Made by a program: the position numbers and the translations under genes
Assembly (NCBI GenBank): GCA_010015675.1
Contig: ML977023.1
Location: 307,220-345,103, forward strand
Direction: 5' to 3'
Source of the DNA: Byssothecium circinans
Lineage: Eukaryota; Ascomycota; Dothideomycetes; Pleosporales; Massarinaceae
Length of the DNA: 37,884 bases
Shown here: positions 1-8,731 of the stretch, piece by piece
Layout: each line of letters starts with the position of its first letter
Numbering within the stretch: the stretch's first letter is position 1
Notes under the pieces: generated by a model
Databases searched by the model: none
Told to the model about the DNA's origin: nothing
The model's input: only the letters and a program-made list of their open reading frames with translations

Positions 1-222
1 AGTCAACTTGAGGCTCTTAAGCCTCAACAGCCACGAAAGAAAGTTCGCATAGACCCAAATCAACGCTTTGCAGACGTGGATACAATCATGATAGCAGTGC
101 AGGCATCTGCTCTTCTACAAGAATAAAACAGTAGTAATACTAGAGAAAAAGAAGCAGAGAGAGTTGCAGCTGAAACAGCAGCAAAAACTCTGCAATCTAT
201 GTGTATAGAGTGGCAATTGTAA
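1..222 (+). pseudogene. pogo transposase, C-terminal fragment
   Basis: Reading frame 1 runs from the window edge to TAA at 220-222 and ends ...SMCIEWQL, the same end as the transposases at 18972 and 21001. One in-frame TAA (124-126) breaks it, at a position where copy 21001 has a different, degenerate stretch. The fragment covers only the tail after the DDE catalytic domain and includes a basic PRKKVR stretch that could serve nuclear import. Because only one stop is seen, this copy is probably younger or was less exposed to RIP. Activity cannot be judged because the catalytic part lies outside the window. Confidence 0.75.
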
Positions 223-317
223 CTAGGTTGATTGAAACAATCACGATTTCTCTGAGGGGTGCGCGTTTTGGCAAGTGATCAGCATCCCTGGGTGATCAGG
301 AACCCTGTACGCTAGCT
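1..317 (+). mobile_element. pogo-type DNA transposon, 3' end only
   Basis: The left side is cut by the window edge. The right end is GCTAGCT followed by TA, and the reverse complement of the last 50 bases matches the left end of the full copy at 18870: AGCTAGC, then two spaced copies of a GGTTCCTGATCACC-like motif (here as GTGATCAGGAACCC and a weaker GTGATCAGCATCCC). TA at 318-319 fits the TA target duplication of Tc1/mariner/pogo elements. This copy is far less RIP-mutated than the copy at 18870. Confidence 0.85.
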
Positions 318-464
318 TAGCGGTAAATCCGTATAAGGTTGAATGGCTAAGGGCTCGGTGGCTCCTTGGCCCCCGCATCGAGACGCTTGGCAATGTGTTC
401 CGGCCGGTTCCACGCTCGGTAGAAGTTTATCTGAGACTAAGTTCGCGATTCGGGTCACCTGATA

Positions 465-888
465 ACGTGTTTTATCAGCAAGCTGGCCACCTCAGCAAGC
501 TGGCCACCCGAAAACCCACCAAAAATCGCAAAAACGGCCCCCTGCAATTTCAACAACGAGACAGTAATATCGTATAAAAATTAATAACTAACCTTTTCTA
601 TCTGCTCTAGTACTCTAGTTAACATTATATAATAATAGGCCTAGCCGTTATCAAGATGTGAAGGTTTGGGGGCCAATTTAATACCAAATTGCAATATCTC
701 TAGAACTATTCAGTATATTCTTCTATAAGTCCATTGAATACCCTAAAGTAGAGAGTAAATGATTGTTATAAAATTCTAGAAGATACTAATAAGGCGTGGT
801 TGAAATTGCAGGGGGCCGTTTTTGCGATTTTTGGTGGCTTTTCGGGTGGCCAGCTTGCTGAGGTGGCCAGCTTGCTGATAAAACACGT
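465..888. mobile_element. 424-bp MITE with 90-bp terminal inverted repeats
   Basis: Bases 465-554 and 799-888 are near-perfect inverted repeats with about one mismatch. Outer ends are ACGTGTTTTATCAGC and its complement, flanked on both sides by TA (463-464, 889-890). Each arm holds two direct copies of TCAGCAAGCTGGCCACC. The 244-bp middle is AT-rich and has no coding frame. Size, long TIR and TA target site fit a non-autonomous Tc1/mariner-like element. No autonomous parent with these ends lies in the window. Confidence 0.85.
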
Positions 889-890
889 TA

Positions 891-1377
891 CCGAATAATT
901 GGATGGATAAGCATGTGAACGGCAACCACTCATATGTCGGTGAATACTCGCGAAAATGTTTACCCACCCCCGTGTGTAGATGTTCATGATCGTGCAGTAA
1001 ACCAAGCCTCATTGCGGGAAGCTTTCGGAACCGTCCTGCTATCCGCACACTTGACGGGAAATATTATCTGGGAGAACTGACCGCCATTGGACTTCACACT
1101 GCAGAGCGGCAGTAGTCCTAGTGGGATCTAATCAGGAGATGTCCTGCAGGACCAACTCAAAGACGCCGACAACTGACAAGAGCGCGGGTCACTTCGGCCA
1201 AAGTTAACAACTTCGGAATGACGCGTGTTCCCCGCATTCCGGCAATTCTAGAATCAGCACTTACCGACAACCCATAGACATTTCATATTTGTTGGATTTC
1301 TCTTGAAGATTTTCTCCAGAACATGAGGGAATAGCGTGCTACATGGTAGTTTGCTTTAACATGGAGAACCTCATACC
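891..1377. other. unique sequence upstream of the P450 stub
   Basis: Normal base composition, no convincing coding frame, no tRNA-like fold noticed. It probably holds the former promoter of the P450 fragment that starts at 1378. Confidence 0.4.
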
Positions 1378-1850
1378 ATGGTATCCATCGCCCTCGCTCT
1401 CCTCGCCACCTTCATCACGTACACCCTCCTCCGCGATCCCCTAGGCGGCATTCCAGGACCCTTTTGGGCACCTTTCTCGCGATTATGGATGGTACATCAT
1501 AGCCGCGCCGGCAACATGCACACCACCATGATCGGTTTGCACGCCAAAAATGGCTACCTCGTCCGCCCCGCCCCCAACGAAGTCTACATCTCTGACTCCT
1601 CCGCCATCAAAATCATTTACGGCGCCGGCACCAAGGTCCAGAATAGCTATTGGTACTCCGTGTGGCAGGACCATCGAAAATTCGATTTGTTTGGACGCAG
1701 GGATGAGGAAATCCCCGGACAGCATCGCAGGCTTATCAGTAACATATATAGCAAAGGACCAGTTGAAAAAGTTGGAGCCGTACTCGTGCCACTACCTCGC
1801 TCCGCTTGGTAGTGCTACCAGGCTCAACATAGCTTTTACTAAGAGCTATT
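1378..1850 (+). pseudogene. cytochrome P450, N-terminal fragment
   Basis: Starts at ATG 1378 with a hydrophobic anchor (MVSIALALLATFITYTLL), then a proline-rich hinge GGIPGPFWAPFSRLW and a P450 N-terminal region containing VRPAPNEVYI and KIIYGAGTKVQNSYWY. This pattern is typical of fungal membrane P450s of the pisatin demethylase/benzoate hydroxylase sort. The frame ends at 1812 after about 130 codons of homology. Around 1768-1776 the expected EKLEPY continues only in the next frame (KKLEPYS), so a one-base insertion in an A-run broke it. The I-helix, ExxR and heme-Cys regions are all absent: AT-rich RIP-like DNA follows. Normal members have about 500 residues. Without the heme ligand it cannot be an active P450. 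Confidence 0.75.
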
Positions 1851-2030
1851 AGTTTTTAGTGTAGGCAGTATAGAAACGCACAGGACTTAGCAATTGCAAT
1901 AAATTAAGGGTTTTGCAGATATATAATCTATTGATTTAAGGTATTACTACGCGCCCAAGCCTTGTTCTACTTATAGTATAGCCTCTTAAAGCTATCCTAT
2001 TTAGTATAACGTAAAGTACTACTACCTATG
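1813..2030. repeat. AT-rich RIP-like segment, transposon remnant
   Basis: Rich in TAG/CTA and TATA-type words like the RIP-mutated elements elsewhere in the window, in sharp contrast to the P450 fragment before it and the normal DNA after it. No ends or coding frame can be assigned. It probably marks the insertion or deletion that truncated the P450. Confidence 0.45.
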
Positions 2031-2803
2031 ATAAGCGCGCTACCCTCCTTATCAACGACTTGTCTGCCGTATGTCAGCATGCGACCAATTGTTTTCCCAG
2101 GAGTGACTAATCTGACCAAAAAAGCGATACTGGTTGACTTGGGTGGGTGTTTTACGTGCTGCGGACTCCAGTTGGGGGTGAAATTCTTTTCGAACCTGCC
2201 GGGAAGCTGGACTTGTGGCCAACCGCGTCATCGATATTTGAAGTAGATTGAGGTTAGTGAGCAACTTCTAACAGGCTGAAACATGGAAAGTCTGCAGGTA
2301 ACCGAACAAACTTCACGAGGTGCATACAAGTGCAACGCTGGACCTGCTGCCATTGCGGAATCAAAAAGCTTGTACCAAATACTGTCTATCAATAGTTTCA
2401 TTACAAAAAGAGAATGGAAAAAAAATCTTACTCTCCTGTCTTTCACCATGCGGACAGCTCCTTATTTGATGCAGCATCCCGGTCATTGCGTGTTGTTCCG
2501 GAATGCTGCAGGTACGATAATGTATCCCACTCAAACAGTACGGTAAGGAAGCGACGTCATCCTAAAATTGTAAGTACGCGTTCCCCACCAACACGACAAG
2601 ACCTCTGCCACACTTCGCAACTCCTCTCACTCAACCACGGTTCAACGCGCACTAGTTTCCTCAAACCAAACTAAATCCACGCTACGCACTTGTGAGAGCC
2701 CATACGCTTGAACGTCCCTGCCTCACCCCACCGTCTCGCACACACCAACGTCCCCAACCGCATAACCGCAAATAGTCCCACAACTGCCACACGACCCCCA
2801 AAA
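2031..2803. other. intergenic; 5' region of the coiled-coil gene
   Basis: Normal composition. Several short open frames of under 90 codons are present on both strands, none with recognisable features. The last 250 bases are C-rich (CACCCCAC, CCCACAACTGCC), as in many fungal 5' leaders. Confidence 0.4.
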
Positions 2804-3439
2804 ATGACACCTCAAAACTCCCCGCGCCGCGGCCACATGGGCATCAAAGCCATCCTCGACGACATGGTCACCGTGCTCCCTCCCGAAGCTACCACAAACC
2901 CGGCCTACACGCGCATCCACACCACCTTCGGCCTGCTCCAACGCACCATCAAAAACGCGGAAGACACCAGCACCCACTCCCCTGAAAAACAATACAAAGA
3001 GCTCTCAGAATTGGAAAAAGTGCTCCGCAAGCGCCTCACCGACCTCAAAGCGCGCAAAGGCATCCCCGAGAAAATGCAATCCTGTCTCGACGAGCTGCGC
3101 GACGCCGTCGCTGAGGCGCTGGAGCAAGGCGTCACTGTGGACTGGATGATCAAAGGCTTCGAGGAGATGGTCGAGGCGCCGGTTCCGACGCTGGAGGAGC
3201 GCGCGAGGATGAAGCCGGAGAAGTATGTCAAGGAGAGCATGTATAAGAAGGTGTGGGATGAGTGCAAAGCGGAGAAGGAGAAGAATCGCGTGCTGAATAG
3301 GGAGAATAATGAGCTGGTTATGCGGGTTAAGAGGTTGGAGTCTGAGATTAGTGGGTTGAAGGGTGCGGCGACGAAGGTGGAGAAGAGGAGCGCTTGGGGG
3401 GGTGGGCCGCCGAGGGGGAGTGGGTGGAATGCATACTGA
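2804..3439 (+). CDS. conserved-looking hypothetical protein, 211 aa, coiled coil
   Basis: I start it at ATG 2804 (context CCCAAAAATGAC). The open frame extends further 5' but lacks an ATG there. No intron is needed. Residues 1-15 are basic (RRGH). About 15-120 are helical and charged, with a stretch KELSELEKVLRKRLTDLKA. About 160-195 are a strong heptad coiled coil (ENNELVMRVKRLESEIS). The C-terminus is Gly/Arg-rich (WGGGPPRGSGWNAY). There is no signal peptide or membrane segment, so it is likely cytosolic or nuclear. Codon use with many C/G third positions agrees with a genuine gene. I do not recognise a named family. A scaffold or structural role is only a guess from the coiled coil. Confidence 0.75.
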   Translation: MTPQNSPRRGHMGIKAILDDMVTVLPPEATTNPAYTRIHTTFGLLQRTIKNAEDTSTHSPEKQYKELSELEKVLRKRLTDLKARKGIPEKMQSCLDELRDAVAEALEQGVTVDWMIKGFEEMVEAPVPTLEERARMKPEKYVKESMYKKVWDECKAEKEKNRVLNRENNELVMRVKRLESEISGLKGAATKVEKRSAWGGGPPRGSGWNAY

Positions 3440-4139
3440 GGGAAAGCTCTAGGCTGGTGGGCGATACGTGCATGATGTTTCTTCGGTGTTGGGGTATCTG
3501 CATATGGTTTATGATTAGGGTTTGGTTGGGTGTAGCGTTCAAATATATGGTACATGGGAAATAGGGAAGGAGTCTACGGATGGAATTTGATGTATATCCC
3601 CTTAACATGTGTCCGAGTGATTGTTACCGTTCATTAGTTCATACTTGCTTGATATTCTCTCTCTGGTCATGGCCGATGGGCCTTATTTTACACTTACAAG
3701 CTTTCGACTGAGGCTTCCTATTCAGCTAAGACACTAATTCCGCTCACCAGACCACCAAAACACTGGAATTCAGTTCATCATTTTGAAATCCTGCACGTTT
3801 TGACGTATGAAAAGATAACGTGCTGATGGCATCCCTCCGTCTTCACCTCCACCTTGATCGAGCCCTCTTCACCGGTTGGAACTAGGTGTGTGAATTGTTG
3901 TATTGTCTGGCTGATGTTTTAGTTCTCTGGCTGATGTATGCAGGAGTCGAATGTAGCGCGGTAACATGATCCAATACCAGCTCACATCAAACGACTAGGG
4001 CTGTTGTCCGTGTATGGGCCGATACGCCTTGGTCCCAATCCAGGCTCAAGGGTGGTTAGAGAGTGCTAGAAAGTGACCGTAGCCGCTGCAGTTGCACAAG
4101 GGAAGAAGGCCTACAGGGACCTTGAGAGTGTCGGCTCGG
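3440..4139. other. intergenic between convergent genes
   Basis: The 3' regions of the plus-strand 211-aa gene and the minus-strand F-box gene meet here. No gene, repeat or RNA was recognised. Confidence 0.4.
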
Positions 4140-5219
4140 TTAAAGGGCCACAGCAACACGAGCTAGTTCGCGTCTGTACGGAGCCAGTCCAGGTACTTCA
4201 ACCCATTCACCATAGGTCCTACTGACGATACCGGCAGCTCTATTCCATCTATCTCTGACACTTCCAGGTCTGTATTCTACCGGATACGCCGTTCGTGGTT
4301 CTTCATTCGTTAGGCGGGTCGATATAGTACGCCAGCTCCAGTCAAACGGCGATCTACAGTCTCCAAGCTGGTGATAAGAAGATACTTTTATGGCGTAACC
4401 CTTCTTCTTGCCACGCCAGGATATGTCGATGCAATAGTCTGTCAGACAGAAGGTGCAGGATCCAAATGATTGATCGCACGGTGCGAAATGGTCAGGCGTA
4501 GTTTTGTCCTTGGCTAGCTCGGGAAGCTGCAGGGGAGCGAAATCAGGACATCCCTTCCGTAGGGTGAGATGTTTACAGGCTGAGTTTCCCCGGGAGTCGA
4601 CGTAGCCCCTAAGCGTTTTTGAGTCACCCCGTGAATGATACAGGGTCCTAACCAACAACACCAGAAGTTTATCATCGACGATGCGCGCACGCAGGGACTC
4701 GGAATCCGTAACTCCTCCTGAAGAGGTAAAGCAGATCCGCTTCTCGAGTTTGTGGGGAGGCAGCCCGTGGGAGGGCCCGTAGAAATGTCGATTCATGACC
4801 AAGCGCGCATGGTGATATGGGATGTCGCATTTATATGGGAGGAAAAGGCAATGCTTTAGGCTTTCCTGGCATGGCAAACCCTTGACCCATGGGAAGGTGG
4901 AATTGGCCCAGCGTGTGTGCCATCGGTGGAGCTTCGCGCAATAATGGCAGAAATATAGAGTGGCTATGTCCTTCTCCAGAAACAGCAACAGCTCTTCCGT
5001 TTCTGCCGTGTTCAGATGCGAGCGTCCAGGAAAGCAAAGATGGTGAAGAGTTCGGCAGGTCAAAGCGAGAGATATGACGGAAGGATTGGTGAGATATGTA
5101 GCAACCATCAAGATGATCTCAGGAGGGAGAGCGAGCGCACCCAAGGCAGATCGAGGACGCCTCAGCCGAACGAGCGTCACCAGGCCCTGGGAAAGCCACT
5201 GGACAGCCCCCCCGACCAT
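4140..5219 (-). CDS. F-box domain protein, 359 aa
   Basis: Single exon. Residues about 30-65 form an F-box (LPPEIILMVATYLTNPSVIS, then LALTCRTLHHL), the Skp1-binding motif of SCF ubiquitin ligases. A CHYC...LH motif at 91-98 plus further cysteines (CTFCLTDYC) resembles the Cys-rich region seen in a large fungal F-box family whose substrates are unknown. The frame is intact, of normal composition, and ends with TAA at 4140-4142. The first 25 residues are basic, and a later start is possible because MVATYL is the next Met, but that would remove half the F-box, so I keep 5219. By family it would recruit a substrate to SCF; the substrate cannot be inferred here. Confidence 0.8.
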   Translation of the reverse strand: MVGGAVQWLSQGLVTLVRLRRPRSALGALALPPEIILMVATYLTNPSVISLALTCRTLHHLCFPGRSHLNTAETEELLLFLEKDIATLYFCHYCAKLHRWHTRWANSTFPWVKGLPCQESLKHCLFLPYKCDIPYHHARLVMNRHFYGPSHGLPPHKLEKRICFTSSGGVTDSESLRARIVDDKLLVLLVRTLYHSRGDSKTLRGYVDSRGNSACKHLTLRKGCPDFAPLQLPELAKDKTTPDHFAPCDQSFGSCTFCLTDYCIDISWRGKKKGYAIKVSSYHQLGDCRSPFDWSWRTISTRLTNEEPRTAYPVEYRPGSVRDRWNRAAGIVSRTYGEWVEVPGLAPYRRELARVAVAL

Positions 5220-7034
5220 CTTGGTTGACTAGGGAGGGTGGTAGGGTAGGATGGTAAGGTAGGGTGAACGAGCAATGAAGAAGCAGCATCCATATGAAGG
5301 AGGATGAAGGCTCTCACCAGGGATAGATATACGAGTTAAGGTTGGGAAGAACGCCCGGATGGTCCGCGGTTCTCGGTTGTGAGCGCTACCATGGTACCTG
5401 GTGGGGTGCTCGACCCCAAGATTGTTGGTGCAGGCTGCCTTTTTTGAGCCTACGAAGCCTCATCGTTATCTTACGTAACTTGGTACATGAATCCACAGTC
5501 TCGTCAGTAGGTAGTCGCGCCTGCAACAGTGCGGATAGCGACCGAGTTCAGGTTTCGCCAAGCCCGGGTCCAACGACTGCAATTTGGGCCCTCGTTCTTT
5601 CCGACAACAAACGTTTACATTCAGTCAGTCGCAGGCGATTCTTGCGCCTTTAAAGAAGCGGTAGAAGCAGAAGTAGGTCCACGCGCAGAGTTGAAGCAGC
5701 AGAGGGAATGATCTATGGTTGACGATGGTGCCGGCCAAACTTCCCAATACAACACTTCGATGACGAGTCCATGGCACCCAAAGGGCATCAAACAGGGCAT
5801 AGCACTACCATGGTAGCCTACCTCTCGTGGGGCTATTGAAGCCGGCAGTAAGTAATCATATGTTAAGCTTCCTGTCAAACTTCTAGCAGATTTATACAGA
5901 TCATTAATCTAAAGAAAGCTATCTTTTAATTTCTAGCTTGGGGCCGACTTTCTCTACTCCACGAGAGCCTACTCCCGATACCTCACGACCTGAATACCTG
6001 CCGAAAATACACTCACATCAAGGTTCCAATTTCATGAGGTGATGAAATATAAAACAGCATGATCCCAAGACATTGCGCAAGAATACGATGTGGTTTCTGG
6101 AGGCTTGGTAATGTATGGCTGCATTGCGTCGTCGCGTACACCAAGGCTCCGTATTATGCCCCATCCCAAGCAGGTCCATTCCTTCAACTCGAGCCCTTGT
6201 GATGAACGTAGGGGACGTCACGGACCGGCTGTTTTGTCCCACTTCTCTTCGATCTCCTAGGCGTGCTGTATCATGATATTCTGGAGCGCCTCGCTGACAT
6301 TCTAATGCGATCAAGCTGCGCTGTGGTCTTGGGGCTGAATCTTCATTGGCGAACTCGGACTCTTCTAACAATTCCAGCTGTTTATTGGGCGGATAGTCCG
6401 CGGCGGGTCATGCCGGCTGTACCTACTGACGGGTGGCTGGTGAAGGCCGATTGGGGAACGGAGAGTAACGAGTTTGACAGTATAGGCTCTGGCGACGAAA
6501 ACACGTTGTGGTTTACGACTGTCTTCGAGTTTGACGGTAGCGACTGTGGAGTCGTTGCTTGGTCCTGTTGGCTCGGCTTCCAAGGGAACCACGAGCAGGC
6601 TGCGGCGCTTCAAGGTACGAGCGAGAGAAGCTTCAGTGGAGCGAAGAGCCGAATCGCGAAGAACGCACCGGGAGTCTAAGGGACATGCAATTTCGCGAAG
6701 GTCATGGTCGTCTCGTGAGTTCGTCATCGTGACGATGCGATGGGGTCGGGGGAGGAGGAAACAGATATGTAGTAAGCAATATAAGATGGAGCAAGGTTAG
6801 GGAAGAGAGTGAATATGAAGGTGAGAAAAACGAGGTGGAAGAAAGAGTGACAAGAAGAGAAGGACGCATCCCCCAAAGGCACTTGGGCAGGCAAGTACGA
6901 GAGCCAAGAAAAAGGATTCGAGGACGCAAATCACACGCTCCCTGGCCTTTCCATTCATGTCGTACATGGATCTCTTATCGCCTCGTGCCTGGATTACCCA
7001 CCGACTCCCTCATTCGGCTGCTACCTTCCCATCG
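5220..7034. other. 1.8-kb intergenic region, no gene recognised
   Basis: Contains the promoter side of the F-box gene (a G-rich minus/plus tract GGGAGGGTGGTAGGG near 5230) and the 3' side of the UstYa-like gene. Overlapping open frames on both strands at 6263-6679 and 6365-6727 cannot be told apart and show no domain. 6700-7000 is purine-rich on the plus strand. 5880-5935 is AT-rich. A lineage-specific gene with introns could be hidden here. Confidence 0.4.
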
Positions 7035-7904
7035 TCAAGTTCCCACACCCTTCAGCAAACTTCCCCGATTCGCACCTTCCGTCCATGTCCTCAAACCCTC
7101 CCAATCCCTACAAAGGTGCTCAGTCCCCCACCCATCCACACTCCCCAACTCCTTTTCTCCGCTAGCATCAATTTTCTCTAGCGTGATATCTGCATTACAC
7201 ATCAGGCTTTGGCGCAAGTAATCGAGACAATGGCGCCAGTGATGTTCGAGCGCGGGAAGACGAGATGCGTAGTAGTCGTCCTCATCGTCCTCGGAGGCAG
7301 GAGAGGTAGCGGCTATTGCAGCTGTGTAGAGGGATTGGCGGATGTGATTCTGTAGGTTGTTAGGAGATTGAGGGGTAGGAACGAGGGGAGGATGACTAGG
7401 CAGTTCATCTGATGGAATGCAGCGACGGATTTGGTTTGCGGAGTATTTGGATTGGACTCATCGCCGTTAACAAGCACGAGGCCTCTACCCACTGCATTTT
7501 ATCAACATACGCCCGCGTACAAACTCAGTGCACATACTCGGCATCAAAGTCTCCCAAAGCGCATCCGCATCCGGCCCTGGCGTCACATTTTCGAACGTTT
7601 TGTTAGGACCAAATACGGACTTGACGTCTTGATCTTAGCGACCATTAGCAAACCGTCCCAAAGTGCTGCGAAGTCGACATGTCGTACCAAAAGGCGCCGT
7701 TGTGATATGCTTCCCAAGCTTCATCCGCGTCAACCTCTCAGTCGGCAACCTACGCGAAAATGCTCCTAGTGCGAACCCAACGATCAGGCACACGATCGAA
7801 GCAACACACAATCTCCAGCGACTTTCTTCTTTCCTGGGGGTCCATTTGTCGTCGAGAAGGCCTCGTTCGTCGTCGCTTGTCGATTCGCTGTGCCGCATCC
7901 TCAT
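7035..7904 (-). CDS. UstYa-like (DUF3328) oxidase-type membrane protein, 240 aa, four exons
   Basis: My model has exons 7904-7688, 7633-7538, 7491-7397 and 7349-7035. Introns of 54, 46 and 47 bp start GTACGA, GTATGT and GTCATC and end TAAG, GCAG and ACAG; the third has a perfect CTAAC branch site. The spliced frame is open for 240 codons. Residues 1-30 are cytosolic and acidic (SDDERGLLDD), and 32-49 form one membrane helix (LCVASIVCLIVGFALGAF). Then come the family landmarks ALWETLMPMGRGLVLV, HQMNC (131-135) and HWRHC-LDYLRQSLMC (173-187), and the C-terminal VDGWGTEHLCRDW. DUF3328 proteins such as UstYa carry two HxxHC motifs and act in oxidative cyclisation of fungal RiPPs and related metabolites. 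Here the first motif has Asn in place of the second His. The GMC oxidoreductase gene lies next upstream on the same strand. Upstream DNA is pyrimidine-rich on the coding strand. Confidence 0.85.
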
Positions 7905-8731
7905 TCCTTGTGGGTAGCGGTCACTCGTGGAGCTGGAATGAAAAAAGATAAGTAGACAATAGTGAATGAAGCTGCTTGGAAAATTGAAGAAGTTGAAAGG
8001 CGAAAACAAAGAACGTGACGCTGGTGCAGGGGTCGGTAGATGTGGTAGATGAAGATAGATTAAGCGAAACGCGGAGCAATATGATCCTAGGGCATTAATC
8101 GTTGGGGTAGAAGAGAAGCCGGCAGAAGAGTGATTGGATAAACTGTAACTAGGTAGAGAGTGAGGCTCTCTGCTGCGGCGGCACATTTGCCATGCTGAGC
8201 ATCCCATCTTCTGAAGTTGTCACGCAGTGTAAGAAGCCTTGAGAAACACGATGGGAGATCCCTACGGTTAAGCACGCTGCCTATTAAGCCTTCAGAAGTT
8301 TTCACCTTCGCTGCTACTGGTGCTGATGGAGTATGAGTGAAAGCCTGGATCAACTCGGTGTGTATGCTGGCTCTTGGGAAGATATATAAAGAACGAGATA
8401 GTCTCAATCCAGGCAGCTTACGGTGGCAATGGTGGGGTTAATCCAGCATAATCTGATTCGGAAGACTGTGTAGTAGGCATTTGGGTTCACGATGGGCTCA
8501 TTCATTGTAGAAACGGAAAGAGACAAACAATCTGTACGAAGTGATGAAAGATCTTGGTGCGGTACGTGATGGATGATCAGACAGAAAGCGACAAGGTAGA
8601 AAGCAGCGCGACAGCCGAAACGCGCTAAGGACGCGCTAGTGGGTCACTCACGTGCCGACAAGCTCATCGATAAGACATGCCCATCTCCTCCATCTTCACA
8701 TCCCTCCTCAGACTTCAAAAACACAGATAAC
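7905..8731. other. promoter region of the UstYa-like gene and 3' end of the GMC gene
   Basis: 827 bp. Pyrimidine-rich on the minus strand just upstream of 7904. Small open frames on both strands show no domains. No repeat seen. Confidence 0.4.

Noticed and set aside
2905..3555. 216-codon open frame on the minus strand opposite the coiled-coil gene
   Set aside because: It mirrors the codon bias of the plus-strand gene, is Ser/Arg-rich without domains, and the plus frame has a better start and coiled-coil structure.
6263..6727. Opposed open frames of about 120-138 codons
   Set aside because: No domain, no start context of note, and mutual overlap; left as intergenic.
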